From NCBI RefSeq assembly GCF_000775615.1, contig NZ_AVPG01000003.1, positions 1 to 64,000 on the forward strand: a stretch of 64,000 nucleotides of DNA. Direction: 5' to 3'. Position numbers and translations under genes: made by a program. The notes beneath the pieces are model-generated. The model saw nothing but the letters and a program-made list of their open reading frames with translations. It made no database searches and was not told the DNA's origin. This stretch comes from Pontibacillus litoralis JSM 072002. GTDB taxonomy: Bacteria > Bacillota > Bacilli > Bacillales > BH030062. Positions 8,764-16,993 of this stretch are shown here, piece by piece. The stretch's first letter is position 1. The number at the start of each line of letters is the position of its first letter.

Positions 8764-8945
8764 TTGCACCTCATTCGTTCTTATGTTAAATTTAAAATAA
8801 TCAGAATATTTGCACAGTAATTATTGTGCTACTTTTCATTTCTTACCCCTTTTTCATTGAGTCTTTGGTACATGCGTGCCAATAGCTCCCATCCTTTCGA
8901 GGATACTTAGCCAGCCCCCTTTAAGGGAGCTGGCTTCTTTTTTTT
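8764..8945 (+). ncRNA. Candidate small RNA with its own promoter and terminator
   Basis: A sigma-A promoter (TTGCAC at 8764-8769, 17-nt spacer, TAAATT at 8787-8792) and a strong terminator (AGCCAGC...GCTGGCT, 8910-8936, then T-run) bracket a predicted 140-150 nt transcript starting near 8799. Between them are small hairpins: GCACA/TGTGC around 8812-8829, TGGTAC/GTGCCA around 8866-8881 and TCCTTTCGAGGA at 8893-8904. The transcript has C-rich single-stranded patches (ACCCCTTTTTC, GCTCCCATCC), as Gram-positive antisense sRNAs that bind Shine-Dalgarno sequences do. No ORF of note. I do not recognise a named family. Confidence 0.45.
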
Positions 8946-8972
8946 AAACTTAAGTTAATTTCATAATTGCTC

Positions 8973-9125
8973 CGCGCAGAAATCAAAGAAAATGAGCATA
9001 AATTCAAGATTACGCGCAGAAATCAAGAAAAGTGAGCATAAATTCAAGATTACGCGCAGAAATCAAGAAAAATGAGCATAAATTCGAGATTACGCGCAGA
9101 AATCAAGAAAAGTGAGCATAAATTA
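8973..9125. repeat. Four copies of a 40-bp tandem repeat
   Basis: Copies start with CGCGCAGAAATCAA at 8973, 9013, 9053 and 9093, an exact 40-bp period; the last is complete to about 9125. The whole unit is conserved with only a few substitutions, so there are no spacers and it is not CRISPR. Each unit divides into two similar halves, one beginning GCGCAGAAATCAAGA and the other GAGCATAAATTCAAGA, so the base period is about 20 bp. Related repeats occur at 16586 and 33040. Confidence 0.9.
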
Positions 9126-9336
9126 GTGAAGAAGTATGAGTCATACGATCCCTATCAATAAAGATTCACTTCAGAATCGTCTTATATTTATGTAACGATT
9201 TACTAGCGAGGAAAAAGGGTATAGCACCTGTAAGCTTGTACATTTTACATAATAGCCACACCTTTTAGTTGCTATCGAAATGATATCAAGTATAATACAT
9301 AGTGTTTACCATGCATGAATAAAGGTAGGTTTTAAC
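9126..9336. other. Remainder of the 8.4-9.3 kb gap
   Basis: No ORF with a start signal and no hairpin of note were found in this stretch or in 8555-8763. The AT-rich segment before 9337 should carry the ygaE promoter, but no clear -35/-10 pair stands out. Confidence 0.5.
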
Positions 9337-10419
9337 ATGATACTAGGAGCCCGCATGCTAAAGACTGGGTTATCAGTTGCCATCGCTATTTACGTTGCAA
9401 CTTTAATTGGAGCCAGTGCTAGCTTTGCAGGAATTGCAGCATTATTCTCTATTCAACCATCTATTTATCGTTCATATCAAACCATTATTGAACAAATACA
9501 AGCAAATATATTAGGGGCAATCGTCGCCTCTTTCGTCGTATTAACCCTTGGTAACGATCCGTTTATTATGGGATTTACGATTGTTATTGTTATTGGAATT
9601 TGTGTCACATTTGGTATGCCTGAAAGTACTGTCTCGCTTGCGCTAGTTGCTGTAATCGCTATTATGGAAACAACAGAGATGCCATTTCTAACCTTTACTG
9701 CGCTACGCTTCAGTTCCTTAATGATCGGCGTCTTATCATCGTTTATCGTAAACCAATTGTTCTTACCGCCTAAATATGAAACAAAACTATTCACTAAAAT
9801 CGATAACACCACGGATGACATTTTGCAATGGTTACGAGTTACAACGAGGCATTTATCCGACCACCTAGCGCTAAAAGAAGAAATTAACCGTATTGATGGG
9901 GAGATTACGAGTATTAATCGGATTTATACCCTTTACAATGAAGAAAGAACGTATGTAAAGAAGAATCATTATTTAAAAGCACGTAAATTAATTATCTTTA
10001 AGCATCTAATCCATACAACCGAACGAGCGCAGGAAGTACTCAAAACATTTTATGAACTCGAAAATGAAATGGATAAAGTTCCTGCAGAATTTCGTGAAAC
10101 CCTTGTGCATGAATTAGATAAAGTGATTCACTCCCACGAGAAGCTCACCCTATCCTTTATGGGAAGAATAAAAGTTGAAGGCTTACAACAATTAAGCGAG
10201 TCAACAAAACCCGATATCCCGAAACTTGTTGAATACTTAATTGATATTTACGAGGAGAAAGACGTAGAGAAAGAAAAGCTTATGTTCTTACCTTTAGCAA
10301 CGAAATTAATGACGTATTATAAAAGCATTCAACGCCTTGAAAAACTACTAGCCGTTTATGAGAAACATCACCCAAATGAACATATCAAAATCAACTCCAA
10401 GAAGAAACTTGTAAACTAA
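9337..10419 (+). CDS. ygaE: YgaE-like integral membrane protein (UPF0421, aromatic acid exporter family)
   Basis: 360 aa; AAAGGTAGG precedes the ATG. The N-terminal part (about 10-140) has four to five hydrophobic helices, and the remainder is a long helical cytoplasmic region rich in charge. This layout is that of the aromatic acid exporter/FUSC-like family and of B. subtilis YgaE at the same locus next to gsaB. Export of aromatic acids is inferred from family naming only. It is a single gene ending at a strong terminator shared with ygaD. Confidence 0.75.
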   Translation: MILGARMLKTGLSVAIAIYVATLIGASASFAGIAALFSIQPSIYRSYQTIIEQIQANILGAIVASFVVLTLGNDPFIMGFTIVIVIGICVTFGMPESTVSLALVAVIAIMETTEMPFLTFTALRFSSLMIGVLSSFIVNQLFLPPKYETKLFTKIDNTTDDILQWLRVTTRHLSDHLALKEEINRIDGEITSINRIYTLYNEERTYVKKNHYLKARKLIIFKHLIHTTERAQEVLKTFYELENEMDKVPAEFRETLVHELDKVIHSHEKLTLSFMGRIKVEGLQQLSESTKPDIPKLVEYLIDIYEEKDVEKEKLMFLPLATKLMTYYKSIQRLEKLLAVYEKHHPNEHIKINSKKKLVN

Positions 10420-10462
10420 AAAGGATCGAGTGGCCAACTACATGGTTACTCGATCCTTTTTC
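10419..10462. terminator. Bidirectional terminator between ygaE and ygaD
   Basis: AAAGGATCGAGT and ACTCGATCCTTT make a perfect 12-bp stem, with T-runs on both strands. It sits between converging genes. Confidence 0.9.
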
Positions 10463-10464
10463 TA

Positions 10465-12219
10465 TTAAATGCTTGGAACATCTAATTGTTGTACTTGATA
10501 CAAATTATAATAACTACCCTGCTGTTTCATTAATTGGTCATGACTTCCGGCTTCTTTAATCTCTCCATCTTCAATGACAACGATGCGATCAGCGTGTGTA
10601 ATCGTTGATAAACGATGCGCCACAATAAAAGTAGTACGGTGGGCTGCTAACTTCTCTAATGCTTCTTGAATGAAATGCTCACTTTCTAAATCTAAAGCAG
10701 ACGTCGCTTCATCTAATATAAGAATTGGTGGATTTTTCAAGAAGACTCTAGCAATCGCTACCCGTTGTTTTTGACCGCCTGATAGCTTCACGCCGCGTTC
10801 ACCTACTAACGTATCGTAACCATTTGGAAGCTGCATTATAAAGTCGTGCGCGTTGGCAGCCTTCGCAGCTTCAATCATTTGCTCATCTGTTGCATAAGGG
10901 TTCCCCATCTTAATATTCATGCGAATTGATTCACTGAACAGAATATTATCTTGCAATACCATGCCTATTTTATCCCGTAAAGAACGAACCTGCACATCTC
11001 GAATATCCGTCCCATCGATACAAATATTACCTGACTCTACATCATAAAAACGAGGGATTAAGCTAATTAGCGTTGATTTACCACCACCACTCATGCCAAC
11101 GAAAGCAATTGTTTCCCCTTTTTTCACATTGAGATAAAGGTTGTGAAGTACCTCGTTCTCTTCTTCCTCATAACGAAAGGAAATGTGGTCAAATGTAATA
11201 TGTCCTTCCACTTCCTTTAACTCAATCGCATTATCTTTATCTTTGATATCATATTCTTCATCCATAAACTCAAATACACGATCCATAGATGCGATTGATT
11301 GTGTTAATACGGTGGATGAGTTCACAAGTCTGCGAAGCGGTGCATAGACACGATCCATATACCCGATAAATGCAACCATCGTACCGATTCCAATATTACC
11401 TTGAATCACTTGGTATCCAGCGAAGGTAATTACAAATAATGGAGCTAAATCCGTAATTGTCGATGTAACACTAAAGGTCTTAGCATTCCAGCTCGTATGC
11501 TCTAACGCTTTATTAAGAAAGTTGCCATTCTGTTTGTTAAATTGCTCTTGCTCATAATCCTCTAAAGCAAAGCTACGAATGACAGGCATCCCTTGAACTC
11601 GTTCATGTAAATGCCCTTGTACTTCTGCTAGCGCTTGAGATCTATCTCTCGTTAAAGAACGCAACCTTGAATAGAAGTATTTAATAGCGAACCCATATAG
11701 AGGAAATAAAGCAATTGCTACTAACGTTAATGACACGTTCAGCGATAACATAATAGCAATTGCAATAACGATGGTAAACATGTCTAACCAAATATTCATC
11801 AATCCGGTAATCACAAAGTTCTTCGTCTGCTCTACATCATGGATAACACGCGATATAACTTCCCCTGTCTTAGTTGAAGAGTAGTACCGAAGACTTAACC
11901 GCTGAATATGATCAAATAGTTTATTCCGAACGTCATATAATATTGTATTCCCCGTCCATTGAGCTAAATACTGCCTTGCATACTCAATAGGAGGACGTAC
12001 AATAGCAAAAATAAAGAGCGCTCCCCCCATAACTAAGAGTAGCTCTTGCACTTGTTCGGTTTGGCTCATATCCCCATTAATAATCCCATCAATCACATAT
12101 TTCGTTATAAGTGGAATGAGCAATGGGATACCAAACTTTAGAATTCCAATTATGATGGTAAGCACTATCTTCCATTTATATGGCTTAACGAATTGCATAT
12201 AGCGTTTTATACTATTCAT
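10465..12219 (-). CDS. ygaD: ABC exporter half-transporter YgaD (fused membrane and ATPase domains)
   Basis: 584 aa. Six membrane helices lie in the first 310 residues and an ATPase domain follows from about 340: Walker [10 protein letters not shown], signature LSGGQKQR, Walker [14 protein letters not shown]-loop AHRLST. Fusion of the two domains and the order TMD-NBD mark the MsbA/BmrA/LmrA-type exporter class, which works as a homodimer in the plasma membrane. Lipids or amphiphilic compounds are typical substrates; the true one is unknown. The gene is at the ygaC-ygaD-gsaB locus as in B. subtilis. Confidence 0.88.
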   Translation of the reverse strand: MNSIKRYMQFVKPYKWKIVLTIIIGILKFGIPLLIPLITKYVIDGIINGDMSQTEQVQELLLVMGGALFIFAIVRPPIEYARQYLAQWTGNTILYDVRNKLFDHIQRLSLRYYSSTKTGEVISRVIHDVEQTKNFVITGLMNIWLDMFTIVIAIAIMLSLNVSLTLVAIALFPLYGFAIKYFYSRLRSLTRDRSQALAEVQGHLHERVQGMPVIRSFALEDYEQEQFNKQNGNFLNKALEHTSWNAKTFSVTSTITDLAPLFVITFAGYQVIQGNIGIGTMVAFIGYMDRVYAPLRRLVNSSTVLTQSIASMDRVFEFMDEEYDIKDKDNAIELKEVEGHITFDHISFRYEEEENEVLHNLYLNVKKGETIAFVGMSGGGKSTLISLIPRFYDVESGNICIDGTDIRDVQVRSLRDKIGMVLQDNILFSESIRMNIKMGNPYATDEQMIEAAKAANAHDFIMQLPNGYDTLVGERGVKLSGGQKQRVAIARVFLKNPPILILDEATSALDLESEHFIQEALEKLAAHRTTFIVAHRLSTITHADRIVVIEDGEIKEAGSHDQLMKQQGSYYNLYQVQQLDVPSI

Positions 12220-12299
12220 TTAATAAACCTTCCTTCCAAAACACTATAGAGATGGTCTGTCACAACCATAACTATCCTAACTTATATGTTTCCACATGT

Positions 12300-12331
12300 A
12301 AAAAACCTGTTGGTTAAATCAACAGGTTTTT
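12300..12331 (-). terminator. Terminator of ntdP
   Basis: AAACCTGTTG (12303-12312) and CAACAGGTTT (12320-12329) form a perfect 10-bp stem followed by T on both strands, immediately after the ntdP stop. Confidence 0.85.
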
Positions 12332-12862
12332 TTACGACAAGTACGTTAAATACCGTTCATACCATTGATCGATAAATTCCGGTGCAAACGGACCTTTCTT
12401 TTGACGAATCCATCGAAGCAAATGATTAACATTATTCTTCAATATTTGGTCTAACACGTGTGGATAATTCATTTCATTCTGATGCTGCTCATATTCATCT
12501 TCATCTAAAATGATATACGTCATATCAGGAAATACTTTCACATCCAAATCATAGTCAATATATTTCAATGCTCCCTGATCATATACAAACGGCGAGCTTA
12601 TATTACAATAAAAATAAACCCCATCTGTACGAAGCATACCTATAATGTTAAACCAATATTTCGAATGAAAATAACAAATTGCAGGCTCGCGCGTAATCCA
12701 CGTGCGCCCATCACTCTCTGTTACTAATGCTTTGTCATTTGCCCCAATCATTACATTATTCGTCGCCTTTAAAACAGTGGTTTCATCCCACACTCGGTGC
12801 AGACGACCATTATGCTTGTAGCTATGAATTTGCATACTTTGACCTGGTTTCGGGACTGACAT
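12332..12862 (-). CDS. ntdP: Nucleoside tri-/diphosphate phosphatase (DUF402, YgaC/Ntdp)
   Basis: 176 aa from the ATG at 12862, behind AAAAGGAG; a longer frame to 12889 has no such signal. The sequence follows staphylococcal Ntdp closely: [57 protein letters not shown], and LDEDEYEQH near residue 128. DUF402 enzymes bind divalent metals through the acidic residues of the DYDLD and DEDEYE segments and hydrolyse nucleoside tri- and diphosphates. Cytoplasmic. The gene is called ygaC in B. subtilis. Confidence 0.88.
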   Translation of the reverse strand: MSVPKPGQSMQIHSYKHNGRLHRVWDETTVLKATNNVMIGANDKALVTESDGRTWITREPAICYFHSKYWFNIIGMLRTDGVYFYCNISSPFVYDQGALKYIDYDLDVKVFPDMTYIILDEDEYEQHQNEMNYPHVLDQILKNNVNHLLRWIRQKKGPFAPEFIDQWYERYLTYLS

Positions 12863-12967
12863 CGAAATGCTCCTTTTTTCCTGTAACACATTTACCTATT
12901 ACTTTATTTCTCTTATATTATTATACCGATTTCACACTCTGAATGGAAATAATTTAAATGAGAAGCG

Positions 12968-13004
12968 TAAAAAGAGCACTCTTGTCATAAGAGCGCTCTT
13001 TTTG
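12968..13004. terminator. Terminator of sspE
   Basis: AAAAAGAGC-A-CTCTT and AAGAG-C-GCTCTTTTT form a near-perfect stem with T-runs both ways, just past the sspE stop on the minus strand. Confidence 0.85.
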
Positions 13005-13034
13005 AAGGTCGATTTTCGGGGGTTTACGACACTT

Positions 13035-13250
13035 CTATTGTTGTTGTTGATTTTGCTGTTGATTTTTCTTTTGGGCAGATTTTTGGTTTTGCTGCTTTAC
13101 GTGTTGAGCATCTGTTTGTTGCTGCCCAAATTCAGTGCCATACTGACCTTGGCCTTGTGCAGACTGTTGGTTCTGTTGTTTCACATGGTTAATGTTTGTT
13201 CCAGAAGCCGTTTGATTTGCTTGCTGGTTCATTTTTTGTTTTTTAGCCAC
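13035..13250 (-). CDS. sspE: Gamma-type small acid-soluble spore protein
   Basis: 71 aa from a GTG at 13250, behind GGAGGTGATAAAG. Very rich in Gln and Asn, without large hydrophobic residues. Two related segments, each ending HVKQQNQ(Q/K)SAQ (about residues 22-32 and 50-60), show the duplicated layout of gamma-type SASP. QYGTEFG (37-43) matches the spore-protease (GPR) cleavage site of SASP. It is stored in the forespore core and degraded to amino acids on germination; it does not bind DNA. Position next to mutY/yfhS agrees with B. subtilis sspE. Confidence 0.92.
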   Translation of the reverse strand: MAKKQKMNQQANQTASGTNINHVKQQNQQSAQGQGQYGTEFGQQQTDAQHVKQQNQKSAQKKNQQQNQQQQ

Positions 13251-13373
13251 CTTTATCACCTCCGCAACCATTAGAATATGTAATTTCCTTAAGCTTATCC
13301 ACACGTATTTATTTTTTTTGCGTGCATAGAAGCTGTGGATCGTACAAATTCTAAATAAAAGAGGTGATTGACT

Positions 13374-13598
13374 TTGTATGTAGGACGCGACATGACAGAA
13401 CTGTCCATGATTGCCAAGTGCGATTGGAACGAGGATGAATTAGCTTATTTTCAACATGCCCTTAGCCAAATACTTCCTTATTTAAACAAGGAAGGCGTGG
13501 CGACACTACATGAAATTATAGAAGAAATGGATCAACGGGGCGGCCTCTATCACAAAGAGGCAACGTGGAGCTCTGGAACAAAACCAACTTATGATTAA
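13374..13598 (+). CDS. yfhS: Small YfhS-like protein
   Basis: About 74 aa. GAGGTGA (13361-13367) points to the TTG at 13374; the TTG at 13368 is too close and the ATG at 13392 too far. It is an acidic, soluble, helical protein with CDWNEDELAYFQHAL and a conserved-looking GGLYHKEA near the end. In B. subtilis a gene of the same size, yfhS, lies between sspE and mutY, and I name it from position and length. Function unknown; its company suggests a sporulation role. Confidence 0.65.
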   Translation: MYVGRDMTELSMIAKCDWNEDELAYFQHALSQILPYLNKEGVATLHEIIEEMDQRGGLYHKEATWSSGTKPTYD

Positions 13599-13599
13599 T

Positions 13600-13637
13600 G
13601 AAAAAAACTGGCTTCCCTTAACTAGGTAGCCAGTCTT
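13600..13637. terminator. Terminator between yfhS and mutY
   Basis: ACTGGCT-T-CC and GG-T-AGCCAGT form a stem, with A-rich and T-rich flanks. It serves two converging genes. Confidence 0.8.
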
Positions 13638-13638
13638 C

Positions 13639-14721
13639 TTACACATGCTTTACAATTTTCTGATGGGAAACAGGTAGGGGGTATTGCTCTAATTCGTGCT
13701 TTGTAACAAATGTAGTCGTTAAATGTTCGAAAAATTGCCCATGAGTATATGTTGCTTCGATGACTTCTAATTCCCAAATAATATGGGAAAACGTATGTTT
13801 AATATGATCCACTGTGTCGTGTAAGACAATTTCCACGCCATAATTTTCTTTAAACCAGCTAGCTACATGTTCCTTGTTCACTTCTTGTAATGGAATCATT
13901 GGAAATTCCCATAAATTCGCCAACAATCCTTGTTCAGGACGTTGTTGAATGACAACTTTGCCCCGTTCATCTTTCAAAATTAACGCTAAGTATGGAAGCT
14001 TCTTTTGTTTCTTTTTAGAAGATTTGATTGGCAACTGTAATTCCTTCCCTTCTGCAAAGGCTCGACAATGATTCTGTACAGGGCATAACATGCAGGATGG
14101 TTTCTTCGGTGTACATATAAGCGCTCCTAATTCCATTAGCCCTTGATTAAATGAGGAAGGGTCTTCTTTTGAAATTAATTCTCTTACCACTTCCTCAAAC
14201 ACTTTCCTTGTTGCTGGTTTCGCAATATCATCTTCTATCATTAAGATGCGAGACAGCACACGCATGACGTTGCCATCAACAGCAGGAGCAGGGGTATCAT
14301 AAGCAATACTTAATATCGCTCCTTTCGTATAAGGGCCAATTCCTTTTAAAGAACTAAGCTCTTTCTCGTTGTTAGGAACTTGCCCATTATACGTAGAGAC
14401 TACCTCCTGCACGGCACTATGTAAATTACGCGCACGAGAATAATATCCAAGTCCTTCCCACGCCTTCAACACTTGCTGCTCTTCTGCACCTGCAAGGGCT
14501 TGAAGCGTTGGGAATTGATCGATAAAACGATTGAAATATGGAATCACCGTATCTACTTTCGTTTGCTGAAGCATAATTTCCGATACCCATACTCGATATG
14601 GGTCTTGATTTTCTCTCCATGGTAATACTCTTTGTTCCGTTTGAAACCATTGGATTAAATTTTCACAAAATGTTAACGAATCAAACGCTTCTAATATACG
14701 TTCAGAACGATTGTTTTTCAC
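13639..14721 (-). CDS. mutY: Adenine DNA glycosylase MutY
   Basis: 360 aa from a GTG at 14721 behind GAAGGGAG. It removes adenine mispaired with 8-oxoguanine in base-excision repair. Visible: N-terminal HhH-GPD domain with LQQTKVDTV (catalytic glutamate region), LKGIGPYTKGAI helix-hairpin-helix (about 124-135), VDGNVMRVLSR with the catalytic aspartate, and the 4Fe-4S ligands C-x6-C-x2-C-x5-C in CTPKKPSCMLCPVQNHC. The C-terminal third (about 235-360) is the NUDIX-like domain that recognises 8-oxoG. Complete and of normal length. Confidence 0.95.
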   Translation of the reverse strand: MKNNRSERILEAFDSLTFCENLIQWFQTEQRVLPWRENQDPYRVWVSEIMLQQTKVDTVIPYFNRFIDQFPTLQALAGAEEQQVLKAWEGLGYYSRARNLHSAVQEVVSTYNGQVPNNEKELSSLKGIGPYTKGAILSIAYDTPAPAVDGNVMRVLSRILMIEDDIAKPATRKVFEEVVRELISKEDPSSFNQGLMELGALICTPKKPSCMLCPVQNHCRAFAEGKELQLPIKSSKKKQKKLPYLALILKDERGKVVIQQRPEQGLLANLWEFPMIPLQEVNKEHVASWFKENYGVEIVLHDTVDHIKHTFSHIIWELEVIEATYTHGQFFEHLTTTFVTKHELEQYPLPVSHQKIVKHV

Positions 14722-14797
14722 AATGATTCTCCCTTCATGTTACAATTAAAGTATTCAACAAATGACAAACACTCTTCAAAGGAGGAACTCGAAAAAG

Positions 14798-15778
14798 ATG
14801 GATACTGGCACCCATTTTGCTATGGGAATTGCATTAGGCGGATTAGCAACACTCGATCCAGTCATTCAACAAGACCCAACGTTATTTCATGCTGTTTTGA
14901 CCGGTACAATACTAGGCTCACAAGCACCAGATATCGATACCGTTTTAAAATTAAGAAACAACGCTGTGTACATTCGAAACCATCGCGGTATTACACATTC
15001 CATCCCAGCTGTCATACTTTGGGGAATCGCAATACCAAGCCTTATTTATGCATTCGCTCCCGAAGTTAACTTTTTCCATTTATGGCTTTGGTCCTTTCTA
15101 GCCGTCATTTTACACGTGTTTGTCGATATATTTAACGCATACGGAACACAAGCGTATCGTCCATTTTCAAAAAGATGGGTTGCCTACGGATTCATTAATA
15201 CGTTCGATCCGTACATTTTCCTGCTCCATATTATAGGTATCATCGCTTGGAGCATCGGTTTGCATCCTGGATATACGTTTCTCATTATTTACTTTGTTAT
15301 TGCACTATACTATGTAAAGCGTTATTTAGAAAAGCGAGAAATGGTTCATAAAATACAAGATTATTACAAAGATGTTGAAAATGTTGTGACATCACCAACG
15401 ATTCGACATAACATATGGCGCATTGCCATCACGACGAAAGACTCCTTCTATGTCGGGCGCGCCGTAAATGGTAACATCGTCATCATCGACGAATTTAAGC
15501 GAAAACCATTACCTGATTTACCAGTTATGAATAAAGCTATTCAAGACGATAATATGAGTGCCTTTCTATCGTTTTCCCCTATTTATCGCTGGGAAATCGA
15601 TGAATATGATCATTATACAGAAGTTCGCCTCATTGATTTACGCTATCGTTCTAAAGGACGCTATCCATTCGTCGCTGTCGTAACATTAGACAACGATTTA
15701 ACGATAATATCCTCTTATACAGGATGGGTCTTCTCTGAAGAAAAGCTCCAAAAGAAATTAGAAGCATTGCCAACATAA
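14798..15778 (+). CDS. yfhP: YfhP/YdjM-type membrane-bound metal-dependent hydrolase
   Basis: 326 aa from the ATG at 14798 (AAAGGAGG upstream); the longer frame starting at 14762 runs through that ribosome site. Family UPF/YdjM (LexA-induced inner-membrane hydrolases). His/Asp-rich motifs sit at the start (DTGTHFAMG, 2-10), in GSQAPDIDTV, RNHRGITHS and HVFVDIFNAYGT, a distribution seen in metal-dependent phospholipase C-like membrane hydrolases. Four to five membrane segments lie between about 20 and 180; the C-terminal 130 residues are soluble. Substrate unknown. Same neighbour (mutY) as in B. subtilis. Confidence 0.82.
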   Translation: MDTGTHFAMGIALGGLATLDPVIQQDPTLFHAVLTGTILGSQAPDIDTVLKLRNNAVYIRNHRGITHSIPAVILWGIAIPSLIYAFAPEVNFFHLWLWSFLAVILHVFVDIFNAYGTQAYRPFSKRWVAYGFINTFDPYIFLLHIIGIIAWSIGLHPGYTFLIIYFVIALYYVKRYLEKREMVHKIQDYYKDVENVVTSPTIRHNIWRIAITTKDSFYVGRAVNGNIVIIDEFKRKPLPDLPVMNKAIQDDNMSAFLSFSPIYRWEIDEYDHYTEVRLIDLRYRSKGRYPFVAVVTLDNDLTIISSYTGWVFSEEKLQKKLEALPT

Positions 15779-15809
15779 ACCTAGCTCAATCATGGGCTAG
15801 GTTTTTTAT
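15777..15809 (+). terminator. Terminator of yfhP
   Basis: AACCTAGC and GGCTAGGTT around a short loop, followed by TTTTTATC, begins at the stop codon. Confidence 0.85.
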
Positions 15810-15867
15810 CTTTTACCTGAGTAAAATAATCGACATCCACCAACATCTGGTGAATGCCGCAATAGCA

Positions 15868-16134
15868 TTAGTGTAAATGATCCGGATTATTCATTAAGTG
15901 CTTGTAGCGAGGATTATTGGACATAAACTCGTGTAACTTAGGTCCATAGCTTTGAATCCATTGGCGAACGACTTGTTCCGTAACATCTTGCCCTTGATAT
16001 TGTCGGCCTGCCTTCGCTCTAGTGGCTTCAAAATCCTCCCACAAATGTTCAACCCAAATACGCGCTTCTCTCATCGTAAGCTGTTCATTGTTATCACACA
16101 ATTGATGGGCTAATCGATTAAAAATGTCTTCCAT
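15868..16134 (-). CDS. yfhJ: YfhJ family protein (WVELL domain)
   Basis: 88 aa from the ATG at 16134, seven bases behind AGAGGTG. The sequence WVEHLWEDFEATRAKAGR (around 26-43) is the signature of the WVELL/YfhJ family; the rest is helical and soluble with a His-rich end. Divergent from sspK, as in B. subtilis. Function unknown in the family. Confidence 0.82.
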   Translation of the reverse strand: MEDIFNRLAHQLCDNNEQLTMREARIWVEHLWEDFEATRAKAGRQYQGQDVTEQVVRQWIQSYGPKLHEFMSNNPRYKHLMNNPDHLH

Positions 16135-16177
16135 GTTCATCACCTCTAAACTTCCAACAATTCGTACTATATTGTAT

Positions 16178-16207
16178 CACATACAGACAATTTTCGTGCA
16201 CATACTA
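16178..16207 (+). promoter_or_regulatory. Sigma-G-type promoter of sspK
   Basis: CATACTA (16201-16207), the exact sigma-G -10 consensus, lies 17 bases after CACATA (16178-16183), a fair match to the -35 (TGAATA). This is where a forespore promoter for an SASP gene is expected. Confidence 0.6.
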
Positions 16208-16259
16208 AAGGTATACCACCGAAGAAATGGTGGTAATTGTCGAACTTAGGAGGCGTATG

Positions 16260-16406
16260 ATGGTACGAAACAAAGCAAAAAACTTTCCGGAAGAGAAGCC
16301 GAATGGACCTGCGCGAGCGCGAGCTATTTACAGTTCAAAACGGGCAGACGGATCGATAAACACCCATCCCCAACAAAGAATGCGCCAATCTGCTAAGCAC
16401 AAATAG
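16260..16406 (+). CDS. sspK: Minor small acid-soluble spore protein K
   Basis: 48 aa. Two adjacent ATGs (16257 and 16260) follow AGGAGG; the second gives the usual family start [10 protein letters not shown]. It has basic, Asn/Arg/Ala-rich composition with PNGPARARA and KRADGS, characteristic of SspK, a forespore-made minor SASP. Located next to yfhJ as in B. subtilis. A sigma-G-type promoter lies upstream. The ypzG-like gene follows after 12 bases and probably shares the transcript. Confidence 0.85.
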   Translation: MVRNKAKNFPEEKPNGPARARAIYSSKRADGSINTHPQQRMRQSAKHK

Positions 16407-16418
16407 GAGGAATGTGAC

Positions 16419-16580
16419 ATGGATCAACGAGAGCATAAACAATTATTTAATAACAGCTACAATGACCCATTTCAATCCCCACGAGCAAATCCTAAACACT
16501 CAGCACATCAAGTAAACGGTGAAACGCAGCAATCACAAACGAATATTAAATTGCAAAATCAAGTAAAAAGCCGAGCGTAA
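16419..16580 (+). CDS. YpzG-like small protein
   Basis: 53 aa with AGGAGGAA before the ATG (16419). Hydrophilic and Gln/Asn-rich; the core YNDPFQSPRANPKHSAHQVNG resembles the YpzG family of small Bacillus proteins found in sporulation contexts. Directly behind sspK, so probably forespore expressed. Family assignment is from the motif only. Confidence 0.7.
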   Translation: MDQREHKQLFNNSYNDPFQSPRANPKHSAHQVNGETQQSQTNIKLQNQVKSRA

Positions 16581-16585
16581 GGTTT

Positions 16586-16656
16586 CGCGCACATTTCCGG
16601 GATTCCCGCGCACAAATTAGTGCATTCCCAGCACAAAACCAGCAATACCGCGCACA
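16586..16656. repeat. 21-bp tandem repeat, CGCGCACA family
   Basis: Units begin CGCGCACA at 16586, 16607 and 16649 with a degenerate unit (CCAGCACAAA) at 16628, an exact 21-bp spacing. Only the first eight to eleven bases are well kept; the rest varies. The same family as the repeats at 8973 and 33040. Confidence 0.75.
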
Positions 16657-16666
16657 TCCTATAAAA

Positions 16667-16701
16667 TGAAAACAGCACCCACTATGGGATGCTGTTTTCT
16701 T
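16667..16701 (-). terminator. Terminator of ptsH
   Basis: AACAGCACCC and GGGATGCTGTT pair with one mismatch; T-rich on both sides. It ends the ptsG-ptsH transcript immediately after ptsH. Confidence 0.8.
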
Positions 16702-16707
16702 TATTGA

Positions 16708-16974
16708 TTATTCACCTAATCCTTGGTTTTTCACTAATTCTACAATTGCTTGAAGTGCTTCCTCTCCATCGCTACCTTCTGCAGTAAATGTAACCTCTGC
16801 ACCCGCAGGAATACCTAAAGACATGATTCCCATAATAGACTTAAGGTTAACGGTTTTTCCGTTATATTCTAAGTTGACATCTGCAGTAAATTTACCTGCT
16901 TCTTGAACTAATACTGTTGCTGGGCGAGCATGTACACCTTCACTAGCAGTAATTTTCATTGTTTGTTGTACCAT
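16708..16974 (-). CDS. ptsH: Phosphocarrier protein HPr
   Basis: 88 aa. AGGAG lies five and eight bases before two consecutive ATGs; the second (16974) gives the standard HPr start. Catalytic His15 in GVHARPAT takes phosphate from enzyme I; Ser46 in NLKSIMGIMS is the HPr kinase site used in Gram-positive carbon catabolite repression. It is 19 bases downstream of ptsG and surely co-transcribed, but no ptsI follows, unlike the ptsGHI operon of B. subtilis. Confidence 0.95.
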   Translation of the reverse strand: MVQQTMKITASEGVHARPATVLVQEAGKFTADVNLEYNGKTVNLKSIMGIMSLGIPAGAEVTFTAEGSDGEEALQAIVELVKNQGLGE

Positions 16975-16993
16975 CATAATCTCTCCTGTTCCT

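Noticed and set aside
8973-9125. CRISPR-like array
   Set aside because: The whole 40-bp unit repeats without variable spacers, and no cas gene is near.
12867-13274. 135-aa plus-strand hydrophobic ORF
   Set aside because: It is the complement of the Gln-rich sspE reading frame; Leu-rich shadow of CAA/CAG codons, without a ribosome site.
14737-15069. 110-aa ORF on the plus strand
   Set aside because: Out-of-frame with yfhP, which has a proper start and recognised motifs; the ORF has no such support.
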